Assembly (NCBI RefSeq): GCF_023051105.1
Contig: NZ_JALKIL010000019.1
Span: forward strand, 1-64,000
DNA: 64,000 nucleotides
Source of the DNA: Anaerobiospirillum sp. NML120449
GTDB lineage: Bacteria > Pseudomonadota > Gammaproteobacteria > Enterobacterales > Succinivibrionaceae
Direction: 5' to 3'
Shown: positions 29,065 to 37,245 of the stretch, in pieces
How positions within the stretch are numbered: the stretch's first letter is position 1
Layout of the letters: every line of letters begins with the position of its first letter
Program-made: the position numbers and the translations under genes
Notes under the pieces: model-generated
Told to the model about the DNA's origin: nothing
Seen by the model: only the letters and a program-made list of their open reading frames with translations
Database searches by the model: none

Positions 29065-29604
29065 CTATTTCTTATCGCTGCTGTCGGTATCTTTTCTGGC
29101 AGCTGACTGCTTGTCGGCATTGCGCTCAGCGGCACCGTCCTTGCGCTGCATTGATTTCTGCAGGTCGCCAACGTTAATGCCCTTACTCTTGAGGTAACGA
29201 AGAACAGGGTGGTAAGGCAGGTTCAGGTAGTTTGCGATAGACTTGACGTCACGGGCCTCATCAGGGCTGTCTGAGGTCAGGCTCTTTTCTACTACGTTAT
29301 CAATCATGTCCTGCTTGCTGTCGCTAAGAACAGTCTTGCGGCCGGAGCGGGGCTTGTCTGCAAGACCCTCCATGCCCTTTTCCTGAAAGCGGCTAAGCCA
29401 CTTTCTGACAGTCTTGCGATCAAGACCAAGTTCACTGCTGACCTTGGATATAGACTGGAGCTCGGCAAATTTCAGAATTACCTCATAGCGCTCTCGCAGG
29501 CGTGAGCTGGCGCTGCTCGCTACGGCCTTGCGTATACGCTGGAAGTCCGGGTGAGCCTGAATGGCGCTGGCTTCAAGTGTTTTGTCTAACGAGGTCTGGT
29601 TCAT
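29065..29604 (-). CDS. Transposase-type helix-turn-helix protein without catalytic domain
   Basis: This 179-residue protein has a homeodomain-like helix-turn-helix at about 40-75 (ISKVSSELGLDRKTVRKWLS). A linker GMEGLADKPRSGRK follows, and then a second helical domain (DEARDVKSIANYLNLPYH, about 115-145). This is the bipartite DNA-binding region of IS630-type transposases. The DDE nuclease domain expected after it is absent; instead the protein ends in a K/D/S-rich tail. No terminal repeats or target duplications are seen. It may be a domesticated transposase acting as a DNA-binding regulator, or a truncated remnant. An intact frame, a likely own terminator and good codon use favour a working gene. 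It sits convergent to the flagellins. Confidence 0.7.
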   Translation of the reverse strand: MNQTSLDKTLEASAIQAHPDFQRIRKAVASSASSRLRERYEVILKFAELQSISKVSSELGLDRKTVRKWLSRFQEKGMEGLADKPRSGRKTVLSDSKQDMIDNVVEKSLTSDSPDEARDVKSIANYLNLPYHPVLRYLKSKGINVGDLQKSMQRKDGAAERNADKQSAARKDTDSSDKK

Positions 29605-30488
29605 TTCGAGGAAAAATCCAGGTGCTAAATCGGTTGTGAAATCAGGTTACAAGGAAACAGGACAAGAATATCTTCTGCTGTTGATCTAACGGTGCTGCTT
29701 TCACAAGATTCTGTATTTTCTGTTACTCAGCAGGTACAGGCATGCAGTGTGATGCCTCATCAGGTCTTATAGAGCTGTTTCCATACAGATGTGTGATTCC
29801 TTGTTGGACATCAAGGACATCGGGACACGGTCAGGCGCACATAAAGTATTTTATGTGTATAAAAAGCAAAAGGCATAATAAGTACAGCCCTCTGTAAGGG
29901 TACTTAATTCGTAAGAAATACTACATCTGCATGTCGCTGTCTGTAATTGCTCGCTGGAGAGCCATATTGATATTACGTGTAATTCATTCAGGAAAACCGG
30001 CTGCAATCAGTGAAATTGCAACGGTAGCATGTGCATATTGACCTGATAAGTGCTGACATGGTAAGAGACAGCAGCCAAGTCTAATTTACCATATTATATG
30101 CACCGCTCTAAAATGCCTCAGAACAGTCATTTGATGTCATATAAACAGACCGCTTTGCAGACTTTGGCTCAGTAGCGATCCGGCCTAATATATCACAGTA
30201 GTGACAGTTTTACTTTTAAGCTACGCATGAAATATGTTTCGTAAATCATTGATATGGTCAAAATCAGGGCTGAAAAATAAGCTAAAACCCTGCAAATATC
30301 ATGTGTTATACGTTTACAGGCAGTATGTACAGTCACAGGTGCGTTATTTTGGTGCGGGTAATAAACCTGTGTAAAAAATATGGTGCAGAAGACTTGATCC
30401 TGGTATGGAGGGGATAAATAGCTGTAGTATTAATGGATGAATATAAAATTGTTTCTGACTTAGTGGGACAGAGCCTGTTGAGCGGGCC
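29605..30488. other. AT-rich spacer, no gene
   Basis: About 880 bases of AT-rich sequence upstream of the HTH gene, different in composition from the GC-rich spacers elsewhere. It may hold the HTH promoter. No gene or element was recognised. Confidence 0.4.
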
Positions 30489-30688
30489 GGTTGAAAAAGG
30501 CAGGGGCGAACACACTTGACGGACAGGTTGAAACAGGCAGGGGCGAACAGACTTGACGGACAGGTTGAAACAGGCAGGGGCGAACAGAAATGACGGATCA
30601 GGTCGAAACAGGCAGGGGCGAACAGGCAGGGGCGAACAGACTTGACGGACAGGTCGAAACAGGCAGGGGCGAACAGACTTGACGGACA
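30489..30688. repeat. 37-bp tandem repeat, five copies
   Basis: The unit GGTTGAAACAGGCAGGGGCG AACAGACTTGACGGACA starts at 30489, 30526, 30563, 30601 and 30652. Copy 4 contains an internal duplication of GGCAGGGGCGAACA. Copies touch directly, so it is not a CRISPR. Confidence 0.85.
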
Positions 30689-31045
30689 GGCCTGGTTGAG
30701 CGGGTAAGGGTGAGTGAACAGAGCTTCAATTGCCGGGTACGAATTGTGGCAGGGATACTGCGGCAAACTGTCATTGGGAAAGGTAGTCAGCTACTGATGA
30801 TGGGGAGCTGACGGGGTTATTCCTTATCAACTGTAAACATGGAAAAGGGGATGGCTCATTCATGGGCCATCCCCTTTGTGAACTTTCGGCTTTGTTGTCA
30901 CAATTGCGCAGGGGTTTGATTCATGCGTCAGATATGGCTGCAGCACAGCCTGCGCAGGCAATACTCCTGCTCATGGAGCAATGCATTTTGTTATGGGTAA
31001 AAGCCCACCAGGATTAGCTGTTATAAGGGGCTTACGTGATGAAGT
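30689..31045. other. Spacer with terminator at the end of the DUF533 gene
   Basis: No gene is supported. The hairpin at 30843-30878 is listed separately. Confidence 0.4.
30843..30878 (-). terminator. Probable terminator of the DUF533 gene (bidirectional)
   Basis: AAAGGGGATGG (30844-30854) pairs with CCATCCCCTTT (30867-30877). On the minus strand it is followed by T-rich sequence. It lies 170 bases after the stop. Confidence 0.55.
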
Positions 31046-31861
31046 CTACTGGCCGCTCATCTGAAGACGCAGCTGGCTGGCATCGTTATCAAGCTGGGCA
31101 CGGGTAGCATTGTCGATCTGCAGGGCTGCTGCCAGATCATTGAGGTAACGCATCTCCATGTTGTTGTCAGCAACAATTGCAGCAGCGGAGAGACGGTAAA
31201 TGTCCAGAGCCTGATCGCGGTTTCTGACCTTGGAGGCAAGCTCGCGTGGGTCCAGAGGCTTGCTCAGGAACTCACGAATCATGTTATTGGTGTCTCCTCC
31301 CATCTGACGGGCAGCGGTCATGATCATTTCCTGCTCCTGGGCGTCGATATGGCCGTCGGCGCGGGCAGCGAAGATCATGGCCTCGATAATCAGACGACCT
31401 CCTTCATTGGCGAGCATCTGCATTTCCTGCTGGGAGTTTTGAGAGTTGAAGTCAGCAAAAGGATCGTTTCCAGCAGGGGCACCGTAACCTCCGTTACCGG
31501 CCGGGGCTCCATAACCACCGTTGCCCGCTGGGGCACCGTAACCACCGGCAGAGCCATAGCCGCCTGCAGAAGCACCATAGCCTCCGGCCGGGGCCTGTCC
31601 CTGGCCTGAGCTCCTGCCATTGCTCCAGTTCTGATACATCTTATAGGCAAGGGCAGCCAGAGCTGCAGAACCGCCCACTACGGCAACATTCTTGGCAGTG
31701 CGCTTTACGTTCTTGGAACCGCCAAATACAGCGCCAAGCAGACCGCCGACACCGGCAGCGCCTAACATGCCTGCCTTGGAATCCATGCCTTTAGGCATAT
31801 TTGGAATGTTCTTGCCTAGAGCACTGGCTCCGTCCTTGAGCTTGTTAAACAGGTCGCTCAT
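31046..31861 (-). CDS. YebE-like DUF533 inner-membrane protein
   Basis: This 271-residue protein resembles E. coli YebE. The N-terminal 80 residues hold two Gly/Ala-rich hydrophobic stretches (AGVGGLLGAVFGG about 35-48 and VVGGSAALAALAY about 60-72). The C-terminal half (about 150-265) is an all-helical TerB-like domain with the acidic motif ARADGHIDAQEQEMI. Between them lies a 60-residue Gly/Tyr/Ala-rich linker with GGYGAPAGN repeated three times. The family's function is unknown; E. coli yebE responds to envelope stress. A GGGGG tract precedes the ATG. HPr lies upstream in the same orientation, but a terminator separates them. Confidence 0.85.
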   Translation of the reverse strand: MSDLFNKLKDGASALGKNIPNMPKGMDSKAGMLGAAGVGGLLGAVFGGSKNVKRTAKNVAVVGGSAALAALAYKMYQNWSNGRSSGQGQAPAGGYGASAGGYGSAGGYGAPAGNGGYGAPAGNGGYGAPAGNDPFADFNSQNSQQEMQMLANEGGRLIIEAMIFAARADGHIDAQEQEMIMTAARQMGGDTNNMIREFLSKPLDPRELASKVRNRDQALDIYRLSAAAIVADNNMEMRYLNDLAAALQIDNATRAQLDNDASQLRLQMSGQ

Positions 31862-32055
31862 GTTGCCCCCTATTGATAAAGTGTTGATTGCTGCATAATT
31901 ATTGCCCCTACATGCTTAGCTGTGACTTAGCATTTGTCCCTTTGCCCTGATACAGATGACGATCTGCACAATTTTACCAATGTTAATATGCGTCTGACCG
32001 TGTTTGCATGTGCTGCTTACAGTTTACAGTCAGCGGTTCATGACTTCCTGAAACA

Positions 32056-32097
32056 ACAGCGCCCTGAAGCCGTTTTCCTCCGGTTTCAGGGCGCTGT
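32056..32097 (-). terminator. HPr gene terminator
   Basis: ACAGCGCCCTGAA pairs with TTCAGGGCGCTGT. On the minus strand it is followed by TGTTTC. It lies 50 bases after the HPr stop. Confidence 0.65.
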
Positions 32098-32145
32098 GTT
32101 CATTTTCCGGTCGATGCCGGAAGGACTGCGTAGGCAGGGTGCAGA

Positions 32146-32406
32146 CTAGATGGTCTGGTTAAAGAGCTCCTTGAGCTCTACTGCTGCAACCTGTTCATCG
32201 TCGCCTTCGACGGTGACCTTTACTTCCCAGCCGCAGCGGATTCCCAGACCCATGAGGGCAAAGATACCGCCCTTGAGGTCGGCGGTCTTGCCGTGAGCCT
32301 CAATGGTAATCTTGCTCTGGTAGCCCTTGGCGGCCTTGATGAGAACGCCAGCTGGACGGGCATGTATGCCATCACGATCTTTGATGGTGTAGATGAATTC
32401 TTGCAT
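32146..32406 (-). CDS. HPr phosphocarrier protein of the PTS family
   Basis: This 86-residue protein has the HPr fold and the phosphorylation site His15 in DGIHARPAG. It would accept phosphate from enzyme I and pass it to sugar-specific EIIA proteins or regulatory partners. The position equal to regulatory Ser46 is Gly (KGGIFALMGLG, K45-G46), so HPr-kinase control at that site is not possible. No enzyme I or EIIA gene is adjacent, unlike the usual ptsHI arrangement, so it may belong to a regulatory (nitrogen-type) phosphorelay. AGGAC precedes the ATG. The leader contains a strong hairpin at 32431-32462. Confidence 0.92.
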   Translation of the reverse strand: MQEFIYTIKDRDGIHARPAGVLIKAAKGYQSKITIEAHGKTADLKGGIFALMGLGIRCGWEVKVTVEGDDEQVAAVELKELFNQTI

Positions 32407-32430
32407 CTGAATAAAGTCCTGAAGTTATTG

Positions 32431-32462
32431 AGCCCTCGGAGGTGCACTGTTGCACCTGGGCT
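32431..32462 (-). promoter_or_regulatory. Hairpin in the HPr leader
   Basis: AGGTGCA-CTGT-TGCACCT is extended by AGCCC/GGGCT around a TCGG bulge. It lies 25 bases upstream of the HPr start. It may be an operator, or an attenuator or stabilising hairpin. Confidence 0.4.
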
Positions 32463-32840
32463 GCAGGTAACGGCCACCAGCCTGTCTGAAACATAGTCTC
32501 GCATAAACAATTATGAGCTGGCCGGGGCAGACATTTGGATATTGTACAATCAAAAGCGCGCAAAAACTAAAAATAGCCTTGCTATTAATCACTTTGCATA
32601 CAATTAGCCCCGAAACAATGGCTGTATAAGGCCAGTGATGTTGCCATGTCCGGATGACTTAAGTGGCTTGCGGAGACACTTGCGGAGGCACGCGCTGTCA
32701 GAATGAGCCAGCGACTCGAAAGAAAAGGAACATTTGTATTGCTGCCTGTTTGCAGTGCAACAGGTGGCTTTGGCATGCAACCACATTCTTGTCAGGGGGC
32801 TGGCTGTTTGTCCATGCTGTCGGATGCCTGCATGGCTGGT

Positions 32841-33035
32841 GGACGCCTGGGCATGGCGCCTATGCCTGCAGGGGCGGCTGGACGCCTGGGCATGACGCCT
32901 ATGCCTGCAGGGGCGGCTGGACGCCTGGGCATGACGCCTATGCCTGCAGGGGCGGCTGGACGCCTGGGCATGACGCCTATGCCTGCAGGGGCGGCTGAAC
33001 GCCTGGGCATGGCGCCTATGCCTGCATAGGCAGCG
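32841..33035. repeat. 39-bp tandem repeat, five copies
   Basis: The unit GGACGCCTGGGCATGACGCC TATGCCTGCAGGGGCGGCT begins at 32841, 32880, 32919, 32958 and 32997. Its length is a multiple of three, so it keeps a frame open (GRLGMTPMPAGAA repeated), but no ribosome site supports translation. It ends about 45 bases before the S24 gene. Confidence 0.85.
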
Positions 33036-33079
33036 CGTCCTGCACATGGGCAGGGGGACATGGTCCTTAAGGAGATGCA

Positions 33080-33469
33080 ATGACCATCAAGAGCATGCTG
33101 GTTAACCACAGCGAAGAAAAAGAAAAGGAGCTGCATCCAGGTGAGGTAAAAGAGATAGATCTCAATGAAATCTTTACCGTAGGACAGCCAGGTTCTTTTA
33201 TATTTGCAATGTCCTCTGACTCAATGAAGGAAGCTGGTATATGCAAGGGGGATTATGTGGTGGTCAGGCGAGACCTCATTCCCGACAGCGGACAACTGGT
33301 GGTTATAAGAAGCAGGGGACGCTTTGCCATACGGTATTTCTGCTATCCACATGAGTATGAGCATAAGGAAAACCAGGACGGGGTTGTGCCTTACGGACCC
33401 ATGGGACAAGCTGAGTTTGAGGTATTTGGAGTAGTGGCTACCGTGTTTCGCAAGATGCGGCGTGATTAG
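33080..33469 (+). CDS. S24 (LexA/UmuD-like) protein with altered catalytic dyad
   Basis: This 129-residue protein has the C-terminal fold of LexA, UmuD and phage repressors. The serine motif is SSDSMKEAGICKGD with Ser48 as the likely nucleophile. The strand that normally carries the catalytic Lys (TVKK in UmuD) reads RFAIRYF, so Lys is replaced by Arg85. There is no N-terminal DNA-binding domain, and no DNA polymerase V gene follows. It might be a UmuD-like protein with lost or changed self-cleavage, or a remnant used as a structural partner. An AAGGAG site five bases before the ATG supports translation. No LexA box was seen upstream. Confidence 0.75.
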   Translation: MTIKSMLVNHSEEKEKELHPGEVKEIDLNEIFTVGQPGSFIFAMSSDSMKEAGICKGDYVVVRRDLIPDSGQLVVIRSRGRFAIRYFCYPHEYEHKENQDGVVPYGPMGQAEFEVFGVVATVFRKMRRD

Positions 33470-35016
33470 TTCCGTTAACGCCAGGGAAAGGCTGTAATAC
33501 AGGTGTGATTGTGGCACCTGGTTTAAAGTATTAAGCATGGGGAATCATAGCCGGTCTTCATGGCTGAGCAGCAATAATTATGGATATCATGAGGGATGCA
33601 CCAGCATGGCGGTCTGCGGCCCGGTCTGTAACGCAACTGGTGCGCTTATGACCTCGGTCGCCAGGTATGTTATTGAGTGTGATTTTATAAAGCGAGATGA
33701 TGACAAAGCCGCCCTGAGTGAGTATAGATGCAGGAATTTTGTGACATGGTATCCTGGTCAAACAAGCACGGATATGATGTGTCCGTGCATTATGGCCTGC
33801 ATCTCATGGAAAAATGCATATCTATATTTTCTGCAAAAACGTGATGCATGTGGTGTATGATCGGATAAGATTATGGGAAAATTTAATTTCTGTCTGTGGT
33901 AACATGGCGCCTTTTGCAACTGGCCTGTCCATGAGGCTTGTAGAGGTGGCAGGGCAGAAGATACATACGGTTCTGTTTTCTTTGCATTGTCATTATTGTT
34001 ACCTATATAATTCAGCTAATTAACTAATGACGTTATCGAGCACGCATCTTTGCTCAGCTGAATGTTCACATGCTTGGATTTTGCACTTATACCTTGCAAA
34101 TCTGCTCTGTGGAAACGCTACAGACTGTTTCTGTGTTCAGGCTCTCCAGTTATATCGAGCTCAACTCGATTGACTCCTGTGCGCTCAAATCCGGAGAGGA
34201 CAATAATAAGGATACATTGACTTTTGTAACCTGTGTGTTAACTCACCCATCAGGTGATACACATACTTAATACTTTTAGAAAGCGCACTCAGTTTATGGC
34301 TGACGGGAGTGAGCAGTCCAGAGGGGACAACTTACCTGCTGTTGTCCATGCATACAGGACCGCTTCCTGAGAGATAATTAAAAAAGCATAAGGCAGTTCT
34401 ATTTATCTTTCTGTTATCTCATCTGTCAGATTTAATATGCCGGATGCTCTGAGCTTGCCGGAGACCTTATACGATTTTACAAGGGCATTCTTTCTTATCC
34501 TGTCTGTTTTTATTTACGGGCCTGCAAATATACGTATACGTATACGGATGCGTTATTGAAACTAAACAGTACCAACAGATTCGCAAGATGGCCAACTTTA
34601 TGCAGAAAGAAATCATACAGGATTATAATAATGCGTAATTGTTGTAATTTTTTGTTCCCACGTCCCGTGCAGGCGTAATGGAAAGGCTGTTTAATGGCAG
34701 TTCTATGCGGAGCCGGTGAAGAAATACACATGACACGACCTTTTTAAATGTGTCATAAAGGTAATTCTTTGCCCCATTCAGCAAGAACATCAGAATTCTT
34801 CAGGCAAAACCTGCATCTGTGCATTGAAGTTGCGGGACAGCCTGTTTTTGTTTTTCAGTTATGTAACCCTTTTCCCGCTTCAATATTGAATGCAGGAGGT
34901 GTCCGGTTGTGCCGGACAGGAGTTAAGAGTTTTTTAGTGCAGCTTTGAGGTAGTACCTCAAACTTATCTGTTTGGCTGTTGGAGCCTGTGCTTCAGCTTA
35001 TATTTTAGGAGCTTCT
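33470..35016. other. AT-rich spacer of 1.5 kb, no gene supported
   Basis: The open frame at 33537-33860 (107 codons) is Cys-rich, lacks similarity to anything I know and has no clear ribosome site. The alternating TATACGTATACG tract at 34530-34545 and the palindrome at 34946-34960 are the notable elements. Confidence 0.45.
34946..34960. promoter_or_regulatory. 15-bp palindrome upstream of chemoreceptor 1
   Basis: TGAGGTA-G-TACCTCA is perfectly symmetric and lies 57 bases before the start codon. It is a candidate operator; there is no direct evidence. Confidence 0.4.
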
Positions 35017-36765
35017 ATGTTTAAGCAGCTTAGCATCAAGGGAAAGATGCTATCAGGATTCGGATTCGTGATTCTGGTTGCATTCAGCGTGGCCACTATC
35101 GCACTGTATTCCATGGTCAGTTCCTCACGTGTAGGTAATGAGATTCGTAATCTTATTACCAATGACGTGGCTGAAGTGTTTAAAATGCACGTTGCATACA
35201 ATGATGTTCACTCATGGCTGCACGTGCTGCAGGTGAGCCCAAGCCCAAAGGTTGTTTCTGACGGTCTTGGAAAGGTTCAGGTTCTTGAGGACATGGTAGC
35301 AAAGGGTCTTCCACAGAATCACTTTGCCTCTCTGACATCAGAAGTTCTCAATGACCTGAGCAGTCTGGTCCGTTCTATCGAGAACTCCCAGTTCAAGCCT
35401 CTGCTTGAGGCCGGAAAATACAAGGAAGCAGATGACGTCTTCCTGAAGGAAGTGCTGCCATGGTCCTCAAAGTCAAACAAGGACCTGTCCAACCTCATTT
35501 ATTCCTACACCAATGAGGTTACCCAGTATGTAATCCATCTGGACATGACTCATCATATTTACACCACTCTGGCCTTGACCATTGTAGGTACTATCATTGC
35601 TCTGTTCTTTGCTTACGTACTGTACAGCTATATCGTTAACAGCACTTTGAACATCCTAAAGTTCTCCAAGCTGGTCGAGCGCGGCGACTTCAATATTCAT
35701 GTGGAAGAATCTGATATACATAAGGATGAGATTGGTCGTATTTACAGGTCCTTCAAGGATATTGCTTTTACCTTAAACCGTGCTATTGCCCGTACCATTG
35801 CCATTTCTGAGTCCTTAAACACCAACGCTCAGACCCTTAACACCGCTTCTAACGCCGTTATTACCGGCGCTAAGGACACAGAAAGCCGTGCTTTGACCGT
35901 AGCTGCAGCCTCTGACGAGATGGTGTCTACCACCTCTGATATAGCCAGGAACTGTCACGATGCCCAGAGTACCTCAGAAAGTGCACGTCTTGAAACCAAC
36001 AAGGGCGTGGAAAAGGTTCGTGCTACTGTAATGAGCATTAAGGAACAGGCTGAAAATACCCGTACCGATGCTGAGAAGGTTATCAAACTTGCTGAGCAGT
36101 CCCAGAAGATTGGCTCCATTGTTGGTACCATTGAGGACATCGCCGCTCAGACCAACCTGCTTGCTCTTAACGCTGCCATTGAAGCTGCCCGTGCCGGTGA
36201 GGCCGGTCGCGGCTTCGCCGTGGTAGCTGACGAAGTTCGTGCTCTTGCCAGCCGTACCGCATCTTCAACCAAGGAAATCTCTGCCATGGTTGCAGGCGTT
36301 CAGGCTGACTCTGAAGCTGCAACCAGTTCCATGAATGCATCTGTTGAGCAGATGAACCTGGTTGCTGAGGAAGCCTCCGAGCTCGAGCAGACTCTTTCCC
36401 GCATTCGTGACGCTGTTAACAACGTTAACGATCAGATTATCCAGATTGCATCTGCCGCTGAAGAGCAGATTAATGCTACCTCAGAAATCTCTAACAACAT
36501 GCAGGGTATTTCCGAAATGGCTCAGCAGTCTGTAGATGTAGCCGGCAATGCAAGCAATGTTGCTACCTACTGTACCAACCTTATTGACGGCCTGCTTGAT
36601 GAGCTGGATTTCTTCACTCTTGATGAATCTCAGCTGCGCAAGGAGGATCTGACTTTCAAGCGAATCGACACCCACGATATCGACCGCAAGGTCAACGATG
36701 CTGCCAGAGCTGCACAGGCATCAGCCGCAGCTGGTAACGCCGTCCCGGATGGTTCACAGCGCTAA
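35017..36765 (+). CDS. Methyl-accepting chemotaxis protein 1
   Basis: This 582-residue receptor senses a ligand in the periplasm and controls CheA. The ATG at 35017 follows TAGGAG; an upstream in-frame TTG is less likely. TM1 spans about 11-33, a helical periplasmic domain about 34-180, TM2 about 181-208, then HAMP and the cytoplasmic coiled coil. The signalling tip [20 protein letters not shown] lies near 375-394 and [13 protein letters not shown] follows. There is no C-terminal NWETF-type pentapeptide. The ligand is not predictable. It is a clear paralog of the receptor at 39752 along its whole length. Confidence 0.95.
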   Translation: MFKQLSIKGKMLSGFGFVILVAFSVATIALYSMVSSSRVGNEIRNLITNDVAEVFKMHVAYNDVHSWLHVLQVSPSPKVVSDGLGKVQVLEDMVAKGLPQNHFASLTSEVLNDLSSLVRSIENSQFKPLLEAGKYKEADDVFLKEVLPWSSKSNKDLSNLIYSYTNEVTQYVIHLDMTHHIYTTLALTIVGTIIALFFAYVLYSYIVNSTLNILKFSKLVERGDFNIHVEESDIHKDEIGRIYRSFKDIAFTLNRAIARTIAISESLNTNAQTLNTASNAVITGAKDTESRALTVAAASDEMVSTTSDIARNCHDAQSTSESARLETNKGVEKVRATVMSIKEQAENTRTDAEKVIKLAEQSQKIGSIVGTIEDIAAQTNLLALNAAIEAARAGEAGRGFAVVADEVRALASRTASSTKEISAMVAGVQADSEAATSSMNASVEQMNLVAEEASELEQTLSRIRDAVNNVNDQIIQIASAAEEQINATSEISNNMQGISEMAQQSVDVAGNASNVATYCTNLIDGLLDELDFFTLDESQLRKEDLTFKRIDTHDIDRKVNDAARAAQASAAAGNAVPDGSQR

Positions 36766-36826
36766 CAGATCACTAAAAAACTTTGTCTGATCTGAACATT
36801 TTTCAGTCAGGCAAGCCAAACACACA

Positions 36827-36860
36827 AAAGGGGTACTCCTCAGGAGTACCCCTTTTTTTA
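36827..36860 (+). terminator. Chemoreceptor 1 terminator
   Basis: AAAAGGGGTACTCCT and AGGAGTACCCCTTTT form a long stem ending in TTTTTTT. Confidence 0.9.
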
Positions 36861-36981
36861 GCAACCACTTAATCTCAACCCCTCTGCCTGCCCGCCATCC
36901 TGTGGCGCTGCAGACTGCAAGCCCATCAACACAGCACATCCCATAGGCCCATACCAGCTAAGCCCTTACCATAACCGCCCG

Positions 36982-37245
36982 CAAATACCTGCCCGTATCA
37001 CCACCTCAACTCAGCAAATACTTGCCCGTATCACCACCTCAACTCAGCAAATACTTGCCCGTATCACCACCTCAACTCAGCAAATACTTGCCCGTATCAC
37101 CACCTCAACTCAGCAAATACTTGCCCGTATCATTACCTCTGCCCAGCAAATACCTGCCCGTATCACCACCTCAACTCAGCAAATACCGGCCCGTATCATT
37201 ACCTCTGCCCAGCAAATACCTGCCCGTATCACCACCTCCGCGCAG
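36982..37245. repeat. 33-bp tandem repeat, eight copies
   Basis: The unit CAAATACTTGCCCGTATCAC CACCTCAACTCAG begins every 33 bases from 36982 to 37213. Copies 5 and 7 carry the variant CATTACCTCTGCC. The array keeps an open frame (SKYLPVSPPQL repeated) but has no start signal. It lies about 120 bases after the receptor terminator. Confidence 0.9.

Noticed and set aside
32703-33029. Open frame encoding GRLGMTPMPAGAA repeats
   Set aside because: It follows from the 39-bp repeat length; no ribosome site or family likeness.
30489-37245. Tandem arrays as CRISPR
   Set aside because: Units touch directly with no unique spacers, and no cas genes are in the window.
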